NCBI GenBank assembly: GCA_019973155.2
Contig: BPQB01000001.1
Coordinates: forward strand, 1,798,001-1,862,000
Source of the DNA: Phanerochaete sordida
Taxonomy: Eukaryota > Basidiomycota > Agaricomycetes > Polyporales > Phanerochaetaceae
DNA length: 64,000 nucleotides
Direction: 5' to 3'
Below are positions 55,773 to 64,000 of this stretch, piece after piece. The notes under the pieces are model-generated. The model ran no database searches and had not been told where the DNA came from. It was given only the letters and a program-made list of their open reading frames with translations. Both the position numbers and the translations under genes were made by a program. Positions within the stretch are counted from its first letter, which is position 1, and each line of letters begins with the position of its first letter.

Positions 55773-56533
55773 GGCGACGTCGAGAGGGGTCTTGAGGGCG
55801 TGGGCTCGCTGCTTACCGGGCTCTACGGCTCTCCCGCTTCCCGGCGCTTAGCGCAAATTCGGTGGCTGAGGAACTGTGCAGTCGCTGCCTCGGAACTTTC
55901 CGACAGCGTCTACGCTTAGCATGCGTCGCTGAGTCATGCCTTACGCGTTACCTCTCCTTCAGACCTTCTCGATATATATATAGTCAGAGACGCAGACGTA
56001 GACGAATTGATGCTATATGCATAGTCTTCGCATCCATATTGCGCTGAATATATATGCCTTTATTCTACCTATTGGACGTATAAGTCCGAAAAACTGTTAC
56101 ACATGGGCATTGTGCTCGACTGGCGAAGGCAGTTGCCTCTTGGTCCTACGTAAAATGATGAGGAGACAACTCGCCCGTTCACAATGCCATAATATACTGC
56201 GAAGACCTGCGAGAAGAAGTTGTGTTCTGAAGATAAATCCGAGTCTGCCGCATACCACGTGGACGCCACAAAGCTGGCTGCTTCCAAAAAGCGTAATTGG
56301 TGGCGGACCAGTTTACAAAGTTGACTAGAAGCCACTACGAGCTGATGGATCTGTCAGTGCAATGGACGTGCGAACGTCGTACGTATCTGGAGCATTACTG
56401 GTCGCTGAGTGTATAGAAGTCTGATAGAAGTACAGTAGGGATACAGTATTACGTTGGCTACTTTACAATCCGATGACGTCAAGCGTACTTGCGTGTCTCA
56501 TCCATACGAGGGCGGTGCTGTCCGTGTGTAGCT
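55773..56533. promoter_or_regulatory. Intergenic, RPL29 promoter and SDR 3' region
   Basis: About 760 bases. A short alternating TA run (tatatatata) stands near 55971-55980, about 200 bases upstream of RPL29. The rest is AT-richer than coding DNA, without a supported gene. Confidence 0.5.
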
Positions 56534-57718
56534 TTACTCGAGCTTCTCGCCAATGATCTCCTGAGTGAGCTGCGAGCACAAATTCCAGAAGTTGTTACCA
56601 AGCTCGTCGCTCTTCCCAAGGTCAGTCTCCGTGTGCGGCTTTCCGTACGCCTCGGAGTAGTAGTTGCCCTAGTAGACATCGTCAAGACTGCAACAAACCT
56701 CATATAGTGCCTGGCCTACCTGGAAGTCCTTCCAGTTTCCTTCGAAGATATCGGTACTGACTGCAGCCCATAGGCCCGCCTCGGCGCCCTCGGGCGCGGT
56801 CTTGCCGACCCATTTACTCCCCTGCTCGAGGATCTTGCCAATGACGGGGCCGTAACTCTCTGTCCAAGACGACTGGACATCCGTGTCTACTGTTCCAGGA
56901 TGCACAGATATTGCAATGATCGGTCGCTCAGTGTCGGTGAGATGGCGCTTGGCGAGCTCGCGGGCGAAGAGAATGTTGCCGAGCTTCGTGCGGCCGTACC
57001 TGTGTGCAAGTATGAGTCCCTCGATCCAATGAAACAGTATCGGCGACGTACAGCTGCGAACCGTCTCTCTCCTTGTTAATCTCTTCCTTCGACGCGAACT
57101 TTGTCTCGCTGGGGGCAAAACGATGCATCTCGGACGATTGCATGACGATGCGTACAGTGGTGGGCGGGGCAATCTGTGCTGTCTTCTTCATGATAGGTAG
57201 CAAGCGGAGGATGAGGACAAAGTTGGCCAAGTTGTTGACCTGCGGGGCATATTAACACGGGTATAGCCCGGAACTGCTGGAAAACGCACCTCGAAGTGTC
57301 GCTCAAGCCCGTCATCCGTCAGGCCGTACGGAGCCTGGCCGATGCCGGCATTCGCGACGAAGATATCGAGGCGATCGAGCTCGCTCGCGAGCTGCTTCGC
57401 GAGTTCGTCCACCTTTCCCAGGTGCCCGAGGTCGATACCGCGCCATGTCACCGAGCCGTAGGAGTTGAGCTCCTTGAGCTCCTTGTTGATGTCAGCCTCC
57501 GCCTGATGACCCTTCTCCTCGTTCGCCGAGAGGATGACGACGGTCGCGCCGGCGCGCGCCATGGGGAGTGCGGTGTAGTAGCCGATGCCTGCGGAGGCGC
57601 CTGTGACGATGGCGACACGGCCTTTCATGTCAGGGATCTGGTCGAAGCGGAAGCGGCCGCTCAGAAGTGTCGCGGGCCTGGTGGTGTCGGGGAGAACGTT
57701 GCTTAGGACGGCGGACAT
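56534..57718 (-). CDS. Short-chain dehydrogenase/reductase (retinol dehydrogenase-like)
   Basis: NAD(P)-dependent oxidoreductase with a Rossmann fold, probably cytosolic. The start MSAVLSNVLPDTTRPATLLS leads to GRVAIVTGASAGIGYYTALP, the TGxxxGIG cofactor loop. NAGIGQAPYGLTDDGLERHF contains the NAG motif. Across introns come VNNLANFVLILRLLPIMKKT, VRIVMQSSEMHRFAP and YGRTKLGNILFARELAKRHL, where the YxxxK pair and an upstream Ser form the catalytic triad. IAISVHPGTVDTDVQSSW is the PG motif, and the final exon runs from GNYYSEAYGKPHTETD to the stop 56536-56534. The type resembles fungal oxidoreductases near the retinol and WW-domain oxidoreductase groups. Substrate is unknown. A TATATA reads on this strand near 57804-57799, about 80 bases before the start. 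Confidence 0.9.
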
Positions 57719-58192
57719 TGTGGTTCAGTCGGTGTTTCGTGCGAAGCTATCGTGATTCGTGTAGAGGTATCTCAATGCCGCGGCGACAGCAGCGAGGGTT
57801 ATATACTGCCCGCTCAGCCTTGTGCGTGATCAGCAGCCCACTGGGCGATGACGTCGTAGCCCCGTCGTGGCGCAGGCGCTAACGAGCGGCACTTCGTAAT
57901 TGGCTCGGGGAAGGCATGACGACGGTGGAACGCTCCCAACGCACGTTTCCACAGACAGCTGTCTACATAATTCATGACGTCTAGATCTACAATAATATTC
58001 CAAGTGAGACTGCTAACACGAAAGGGGGGAGGGGGGAACTCAAACGATCAGTCGGTACTGCTCACGCTCCTCACTCGAAAGTGTGGCGAGGTGTCGAAGC
58101 CGCAAGCGTTGTCTATAGCGCGTGTTCTCACAGCATTGACGGACACCTGGACGCATTGTCAGTGGGTTGACTTGCAAAGGGGCCGAAATAGA
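57719..58192. promoter_or_regulatory. Intergenic, SDR promoter and F-box 3' region
   Basis: About 470 bases. It contains the TATATA element for the dehydrogenase (57799-57804, minus strand) and a G-rich run gggggaggggggaa near 58023-58037. No gene is supported. An optional last exon of the F-box gene could lie here, because its stop overlaps a GTACGT donor. Confidence 0.5.
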
Positions 58193-59707
58193 TTACGTAC
58201 GGCAGTAATCGTCCTCGCACACGGATAGGCGAACTGTTGTCATCCGTGCGAGCTCGAGGACGTCTCGCTCCTCCACGAAGCAGCAGTTCAAGATACCCAA
58301 TTCCATCATGGGCTCAATCGTGACTTCGGAGGTGCAACCCATGCGGATGTCGCCATCAACTTCAAGGGGACAAGGCTGGCGGTCCCTGACCATGTCGACC
58401 AACGCCTTCCCCGCCAGGTGGCTGCACCAGCGAAGGTCCAGTCGTGTGAGCTTGGGACACATTGCATCGCGACCCGAGAGCAATTTAATGGTATCGTCAG
58501 AGATAGAGCTCTCGTGCAGGCGCAGTGTGCGCAAATCGGGCATCGCCCAGAAACAGTCCTCGAACGTCCCCGGAGAAAGGTCGATGTCATGAAGCTCGAG
58601 CGTCTCTAGGGACGCCTGGCCCTGTTCGAGGAATTGGAGTAAGGTTGGACCGATGGGTTCTTGGCGATAGCCAACGTCCTCCAAAGATCGGAGGCGGAGC
58701 TCTTTGAGGCTCTGAGTCCGCAGGTGGGCGAGTAAGCCGTTGAGGTCCGTCGGACCATGGAGTGTGAGCGATGTAAGCTTGCTGAGCTCCACTATGCGCT
58801 CCGGGTCCTCGTTGAGCATCTGAGCCTCGTATACCAGGGGTAGTTGAATAGTTAGGTGCTCGAGTCGCGGAAGATCTTGCAAGAGGTCGACTAGTGCCAG
58901 ATTAGAGAGTGGATGTGACATAGGGCTGTCACTGATATCGACAGTAAGAGTGTGGATGTGCCTCGGCAGTCTGAGACGACCGGGCAAGACATTGCAACTG
59001 AAGCGAAGCTCTGAGAGAGCAGGAGCGACTTCTTCAGTGAAGGCGTTCGCGAGGGTGAACTCGTCGTCGATATCGCCACCTTCATGTAGCTGAGTGTCGA
59101 TGACAAGTTCCCGTAAGTGGGGCATTGGCTGAGTGAAGTTGGAGAGGGCGAAGTGGGTGACGGCTAAGCTATCGATGGAGAGTTTGACAGATCGCCACTG
59201 GGACGCGCGACGGCGAAGAATTGCAATGGTATCGACGAGCTGCGTACGAGGAGTGCTCCACGACGCGACGATGGTGATGTGCAGGGGTGCATGACGGGCG
59301 CGGTGTAGCCAGAAGCGTGTGCGTCCCAAGGCGTCGACACTGTTGGCATCCAGATAGATGTGGGACCATACCCGAGGAGCCATGGCGGCCTTGCGCCAGA
59401 TAGAGCAGACATGGGAGACGACGATAGGAGCGCGGGTCCACCCTTCCTCGACGCAGTGCTCGAATATCTTCGCGAGTAGCTCTTCGGGGATGCGGCGGGC
59501 GAGGGTGATAACACCTTTGCAGCGGTGGATGGCTTCCTGGTGCACGCGTTGTTGCGTCCTAAGCCTCCCAATTTCGGATATAAGACTCTGTATCTGGACT
59601 TCGATGGCACCGACAGCCTCCGTCTGTCGAGCAATCTCCGCGTTCGCAGCCTCTAGCTCGTCCTGCGAGGGGTCGCGTCGATACGACGTCCACTCTGTCG
59701 TGGACAT
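58193..59707 (-). CDS. F-box protein with leucine-rich repeats
   Basis: Putative substrate adaptor for an SCF ubiquitin ligase. It is an essentially intronless 504-residue protein, unlike its neighbours. A coiled coil spans about residues 16-62 (SQDELEAANAEIARQTEAVG). The F-box-like segment is at about 70-118: RRIPEELLAKIFEHCVEEGW, IVVSHVCSIWRKAAMAPRVW, SHIYL. The rest is an irregular LRR solenoid (SLKELRLRSLEDVGYR, SLETLELHDIDLSPGTFEDC, LTRLDLRWCSHLAGKALVDM). This arrangement, coiled coil then F-box then LRR, is typical of the large expanded F-box families of Agaricomycetes. A possible donor overlaps the last codons, so the C-terminus could extend through another exon. The target protein is unknown. 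Confidence 0.9.
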   Translation of the reverse strand: MSTTEWTSYRRDPSQDELEAANAEIARQTEAVGAIEVQIQSLISEIGRLRTQQRVHQEAIHRCKGVITLARRIPEELLAKIFEHCVEEGWTRAPIVVSHVCSIWRKAAMAPRVWSHIYLDANSVDALGRTRFWLHRARHAPLHITIVASWSTPRTQLVDTIAILRRRASQWRSVKLSIDSLAVTHFALSNFTQPMPHLRELVIDTQLHEGGDIDDEFTLANAFTEEVAPALSELRFSCNVLPGRLRLPRHIHTLTVDISDSPMSHPLSNLALVDLLQDLPRLEHLTIQLPLVYEAQMLNEDPERIVELSKLTSLTLHGPTDLNGLLAHLRTQSLKELRLRSLEDVGYRQEPIGPTLLQFLEQGQASLETLELHDIDLSPGTFEDCFWAMPDLRTLRLHESSISDDTIKLLSGRDAMCPKLTRLDLRWCSHLAGKALVDMVRDRQPCPLEVDGDIRMGCTSEVTIEPMMELGILNCCFVEERDVLELARMTTVRLSVCEDDYCRT

Positions 59708-60210
59708 CCTGTGAGACAGCGAAGTAGAAGAGTGTTTAGAGCTCGTGCCAGTGCATTAGAAAGGGTCGATGGACTTGCCTGAGACGCAAGGGTGGGTGTA
59801 CGCTTTGAAGGAGAGGGAGCTGGTCGAAACCCGGGGAAACTCCTGGCGGGGGCGGCTATTTGTGGATATTTGGTTATCCCTCCAAATACGGTACCTCGGA
59901 TCAATTAAGCCCGACACGGGTCCCGATGCGCTGGGCGCTCAGGCCAGTTATTTCTTGAACTCGTCGACCGTCGTGTCTTTTCCCTTCGTCACCTCCCCAG
60001 ATACCTACAAACGAGTGAGTATACGCGCTTCTGTGGCTAGCCATTCTATTATGATGATTCAGAGTGGAAACATACGCGACCCACCGGTCTACCTACCGCG
60101 TCGGGTCGATTGGGTGACTAATGTTCTGGATACTGCTGATACTTCGTTGTGATGTCTGGTCAGTTACCGCGTACTTACTGGTGCAACTTCTCAGGATATC
60201 CGCGTCGTAG
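59708..60210. promoter_or_regulatory. Divergent promoter of the F-box gene and SSU72
   Basis: About 500 bases between opposite starts. A 127-residue plus-strand frame (59769-60152) has no motifs and overlaps likely upstream sequence. No TATA consensus was seen. Confidence 0.45.
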
Positions 60211-61428
60211 ATGGATCCCAGAAGAGCTCGCGACCCTCGCTTTGCCAGGTCAGATCCACGACTCCAGCGACCACAGGATCAGCCTGGCCCCGGTCTCGCT
60301 TACACACCCCCACCTCAGCAACAACCTCAGCAACAGCAGCAATACCAGGGCTACCCTCCTCAGGGCTTCAGCAATGGTGGTCCCTCATACGCGCCGACGC
60401 CACCCCAGGCGCAACAGCCACCTCAGCTTCAACAGCAGTATTCGTCCAGCGCCATCTCAAATGCGCAGCTGACGCAGGAAGCTGAAGACGTCGGATCCAT
60501 AGCCCCTCTTGCCTCCAGCTCGCAAACATCCCCACAATCACCTTCAGAGGCGAAGGGCAAGCAGATTTACAAAGCGAGGCCACTGTTCTGTGTAGTATGT
60601 GCTAGCAATCAGGTTCGTGACGGTGCTCCTTCTAACCCGCGTAACAGGCTGACAGGAACCCTTGGTAGAACCGGTCTATGGAAGGACACTATGTGCTCTC
60701 GTGCGAAACTCCCTTGAACTCGTTTACACCTGGCTAAAATGCCTCCTGCAGCAAAGCTGGCTTCCGCGTCACCTCGTACGGCACAGGCTCCGCGGTCCGA
60801 CTGCCCGGGCCAGCTATAGACAAGCCGAACATCTATCCGTTTGGAACGCCGTATAATCAAATATACGAAGAGCTTCAGGAACAAGATCCTCGTCTGTTCG
60901 TTGTCTCATACGCCACATGACAGGCCTTACACTTATTTTCTTGTCGTCAGGTATACCGCGAACGGACTGTTACAGATGCTCGATCGAAACCGACGTATCA
61001 AGCTCGCGCCCGAACGTTGGCAGGAGAGTAAGACGGTAGCAGACGTAGTCATAACGTGCGAAGAACGATGCTTTGATGCTGTCTGTGACGGTATGTCTAA
61101 CACCTAACCATTCCGAATTGCTGGCGGCTTACCCCGGCATTGCAGATTTGTTGACACGCGGGGGAGACTTCAACAAACCCGTGCACATAATAAACGTAGA
61201 GATCAAGGACAACCACGAGGAGGCGCATATTGCTGGTAAAGCGATGGTTGATCTTGCTGCTGCTGTGAGAGCTTCTTGTGATATTCTGGTTGCAAATGAG
61301 ACTAAAGTCGTCTTCTTCGGCCGCAGATTGAAGCCGCGTCCGACATCGACGAGGAAATAGACGGGATACTACAGGTTCACCAGGAGAAGCACCCTCACAG
61401 TTTGTTGCACGCTGTCGCGTACTACTGA
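60211..61428 (+). CDS. SSU72: RNA polymerase II CTD phosphatase Ssu72, with Q-rich N-terminal extension
   Basis: Ssu72 removes phosphate from Ser5/Ser7 of the RNA polymerase II tail and works in the cleavage/polyadenylation factor. Six exons (60211-60612, 60669-60700, 60752-60895, 60951-61090, 61146-61264, 61327-61428) join in phase to 312 residues. The catalytic loop C-A-S-N-Q|N-R-S (CX5R) is rebuilt across the first intron within [20 protein letters not shown]. Then come [80 protein letters not shown] and [16 protein letters not shown], all diagnostic. The standard enzyme is about 190-200 residues. Here about 120 residues rich in Gln, Pro and Arg precede it ([20 protein letters not shown]). 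Confidence 0.96.
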
Positions 61429-61853
61429 TCGATAGCTTTGCCGCTGCAGTTCCCATCGCGTTTGCGTGTGTGATTGATAGATCTTCTTAGGAGCTGTTAG
61501 CGTATGGCGTGCTCTCTCGAGATTCTGAGGCACGTATTGTATCACCTTGAGGTCAATGATGCGTGATAGACCGTGTGGAAGCTGGTGCCGCGGGATTGAA
61601 GAGCAGCTTATGGGCTTTAGATATTGGATAGCACGCGGGTTGGAGGGGGAATTGTGCGTCGGAGCGAAGGCGATGTGGGAACCGAAGGCGCGATGATCAC
61701 GATCGAAACAGACCTCCACCGCCGGCACGTGCGGGCGGGCGACAGATCCTTGTCTCGAGCGTGCCCAGCGGGTCCATATAAAGCGGGACCGCTCGCTCTG
61801 CTTGGCCTAGCCCAGCTATCATCCCCTCTCATCGCCAGCCCATCCTTGCAACG
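61429..61853 (+). promoter_or_regulatory. Promoter of the peroxiredoxin gene with TATA box
   Basis: A clear CATATAAAG with TATAAA at 61777-61782 lies about 72 bases before the start codon. The upstream part holds the SSU72 3' region. No gene is supported within these 425 bases. Confidence 0.6.
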
Positions 61854-62862
61854 ATGCCTTCGCTCCGTCTTGGAAACACCGCCCCCGACTTCGAGGCTGA
61901 GACCACCCAGGGTCCCATCAAGTTCCACGACTGGATCGGCAACTCCTGGGTACGTACACACCGCGCACCGTCGCGTCTTATCGCTCACCTTGCTGCAATC
62001 GCAGGCCGTCCTGTTCTCCCACCCCGGAGACTTCACTCCTGTCTGCACGACCGAGCTCGCTGAGGTCGCTCGCCGGTATGCTCGTACCGGACGCGCTCTT
62101 AGTCTACGACACTGACAGGCGACGCTCGCAGCGCGCCTGACTTTGCGAAGCGTAATGTCAAGGTGATTGGGATCTCTGCCAACGGCCTCGAGGACCACCA
62201 CAAGTGGTCCAAGGACATCGAGGAGTGGGGTGCGCAGTTCGCGCCGACCACCGTCAGCTTCCCCATCGTACGTGCTACGCCTAGGGACGCGCGCGAACCG
62301 TGTGCTGAGAGTTTGGCTAGATCGCGGACGCGGACCGCAAGATCTCGACCCTCTACGACATGCTCGACGAGCAGGATGCGACTAACCGCGATGCCAAGGG
62401 CTTGCCGTTCACCGTACGTTCGCTTCCCACTGCGCGCGAGCCTGGATATGAATGCATTCGATGAACCTAGATCCGCACTGTCTTCATCATCGACCCCAAG
62501 AAGACCATCCGCCTGATGCTTGCCTACCCTGCATCGACTGGCCGCAACTTCGACGAGATCATTCGTGTTATCGACTGTATGTGTACCCCCATGTGACGCC
62601 GCTAAACCCCGACGCATACTCACACTCGATACAGCCCTCCAGATTGGTGACAAGTACCGTGTCACCACCCCCGTCAACTGGAGGAAGGGCGACGATGTCA
62701 TCGTTCACCCGTCCGTCAGCACCGAGGAAGCCAAGACCCTCTTCCCTGAGCACACCGTGCACAAGGTTTGCCCCTGTTTCCGGCCTCCTGATATCTGCAC
62801 ACGCTGACATAGGGTCGTTTTTCTAGCCTTACCTCAGGACCACCCCTCTCAAGGTCGAGTAA
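61854..62862 (+). CDS. 1-Cys peroxiredoxin (Prx6 type)
   Basis: Thiol peroxidase that reduces hydrogen peroxide and organic hydroperoxides. The start MPSLRLGNTAPDFEAETTQG leads to PIKFHDWIGNSW, and the next exon gives AVLFSHPGDFTPVCTTELAE, with the peroxidatic cysteine in PVCTTE. Then APDFAKRNVKVIGISANGLE, DHHKWSKDIEEWG, DADRKISTLYDMLDEQDATN, GLPFTIRTVFIIDPKKTIRL and MLAYPASTGRNFDEIIRVID follow over short introns. The C-terminal extension is LQIGDKYRVTTPVNWRKGDD, with EEAKTLFPEHTVHK and YLRTTPLKVE. No other cysteine appears in the assembled protein, which supports the 1-Cys class. No mitochondrial leader is visible, so it is probably cytosolic. Length is about 220 residues. A TATA box precedes it. 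Confidence 0.95.
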
Positions 62863-63240
62863 ACGTCAATCGACTCTGGGACACGTCGCTCGGATGTACT
62901 TATTGCTTAGGGTCTTCTGTGAAGCAAACTGGATGTAAATAAAACTCTGGATGTATTTTACACACTCGAAACCCAATCTGTAACTTCTCCGTGAATGCAC
63001 GATGCCGATTTGCTTCGGACGATCCAATAGGAGGGAAAGCGGTTTCGAGGCCGGCTGCCCGACGCGCCGCGCGGTGGACATGGGCGCTTGAGAGACAGCA
63101 CATGACTTTCACGTGCGTCACAATAGACGCTCAGCACCATCGTCGGGCGACGCGCGTTTCGCAGCAGCGGGCTCACACTGAACGCGTCACTCCCTTCGTC
63201 CCAGTCCTTCGCCCTCCCACATCTCCTCGACACAGACATC
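62863..63240. promoter_or_regulatory. Intergenic, peroxiredoxin 3' region and PRE8 promoter
   Basis: About 380 bases. The first ~120 are AT-rich and likely 3' untranslated, including an aataaa at 62938-62943 that could serve as a polyadenylation signal. No TATA consensus before PRE8. Confidence 0.5.
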
Positions 63241-64000
63241 ATGGCCAGCGCTGGAGGTGGTGGAGCTTACAGGTCAGCTTCGTCTCGACACAGCCAAAGC
63301 GTCGCTCAACTTGGTACAGTTACTCGCTCACAGTCTTCTCGCCGAGCGGAAAGCTTGTGCAGATTGAGCATGCTCTCGCTGCTGTGTCGTCGGGCACAAC
63401 AAGCCTAGGGATTAAGGGTGCGTTATTGACATGACCTGCTGTATTCCTCGTCTTATGCTGGGTGTCATAGCTTCGAACGGCATCGTCATTGCCACAGAGC
63501 GCAAGTCCTCTTCCCTCCTCATCGACGACTCGGTGATCGAGAAGGTCGCTGTCATCTGCCCTAACATCGGCATCGTCTACTCTGGCATGGGCCCCGATTT
63601 CCGGGTGCTCGTCACGCGGGCACGGAAGAGTGCGCAAGCCTACTGGAAGATCTACGGGGAGTACCCGCCAACGAAGGTTCTCACACAAGAGATTGCGAAC
63701 ATCATGCAGCAGGCAACTCACTCAGGGTACGTCGTGTCACAGCCATGACTCATCTTCTCATGTCGTAACGATGCTATTTAGAGGTGTGAGGCCGTATGGT
63801 GTCTCGTTGCTCGTGGCCGGCTGGGACATCAACCGAGGACCCACATTATACCAGGTTGACCCATCCGGCTCCTTCTGGGCGTGGAAAGCAAGTGCAATCG
63901 GCAAGAACATGGTCAATGCAAAGACGTTCCTGGAGAAGCGGTGCGATTCGTCCTTGAGATACCATGGTCCGACCGTCGCTGACAATCGCTTTCCTCTTTC
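63241..64000 (+). CDS. PRE8: 20S proteasome subunit alpha-2 (partial, runs off right edge)
   Basis: Alpha-ring subunit of the 20S proteasome. Exons are 63241-63272, 63320-63417, 63471-63726 and 63782-63940. Spliced, they read [80 protein letters not shown] and [20 protein letters not shown]. The fourth exon gives [40 protein letters not shown] and [13 protein letters not shown]. The N-terminal [19 protein letters not shown] motif is the alpha-subunit signature. The window ends inside the fourth intron: a donor GTGCGA at 63941, a CTGAC branch-like site near 63978 and a pyrimidine tract to the last base. About 50 C-terminal residues are therefore missing. The window edge is the only truncation. 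Confidence 0.95.

Noticed and set aside
55377..55919. A 180-residue plus-strand frame with a hydrophobic stretch
   Set aside because: It covers RPL29, whose diagnostic [14 protein letters not shown] peptide is spliced on the minus strand.
58020..58040. G-rich run as a possible quadruplex or regulatory element
   Set aside because: A single short run in a 3' region with too few separated G-tracts.
1..64000. tRNA genes, rRNA, transposases, reverse transcriptase, CRISPR-like arrays
   Set aside because: Looked for by characteristic arms, motifs and spaced repeats on both strands. None was convincing by eye.

Overview
The window is nuclear DNA from a basidiomycete fungus, most likely an Agaricomycete of the polypore or mushroom type. 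The evidence is dense genes split by many GT-AG introns of about 45-65 bases, GC-rich coding sequence, basidiomycete-style disordered regulators, and fungal marker proteins (Leu1, Hem12, Shg1, Bem1, Tfc1, Pkr1). I see no rRNA, tRNA, CRISPR array, complete transposon or secondary-metabolite cluster. Gene models were assembled by hand, by joining reading frames at splice sites so that conserved family motifs stay continuous. Exon coordinates are given where I could check phase.

Layout from left to right. 0-7 kb: first exon of a mitochondrial protein leaving the window (-), Atg10 (-), ribosomal protein S1/S3a (+), adenine phosphoribosyltransferase (+), and a GH47 EDEM-type mannosidase with a PA domain (-). 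7-14 kb: a duplicated zinc-ribbon protein (+), a disordered protein (+), Hem12 (-) and, divergent from it, COMPASS subunit Shg1 (+). 14-22 kb: two tandem anion:cation symporter MFS transporters and an aryl-alcohol-type aldo/keto reductase (all +). 22-28.5 kb: mitochondrial ribosomal L12 (+), CCR4-NOT subunit Not3/5 (-), and divergent from it the polarity scaffold Bem1 (+). 28.9-36.5 kb: a very large coiled-coil GAS2-domain protein (+) followed by a Hei10-type RING protein (+). 36.8-44.4 kb, all on the minus strand: a long proline/serine-rich protein with a CUE-like end, Leu1, and a small C2H2 zinc-finger protein. 44.4-47.7 kb: about 3.35 kb with no recognisable gene. 47.7-64 kb: an Rck2/Srk1-type kinase, V-ATPase assembly factor Pkr1, GINS subunit Psf3, a small mitochondrial protein of unknown function, TFIIIC subunit Tfc1, ribosomal L29, a short-chain dehydrogenase, an F-box/LRR protein, Ssu72, a 1-Cys peroxiredoxin, and proteasome subunit alpha-2, which is cut by the right edge.

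The content is mainly housekeeping: translation, transcription, replication, proteolysis, haem, leucine and purine salvage. There is no evident operon-like or cluster logic. The nearest thing to an accessory block is the MFS pair plus aldo/keto reductase at 14.5-21.7 kb. I did not find a clear new biological system. The most unusual signals are the chain of micro-exons that builds the Hei10 RING, two supported GC-AG introns, a long Q-rich leader on Ssu72, conserved islands inside otherwise disordered proteins, and the gene-free interval.
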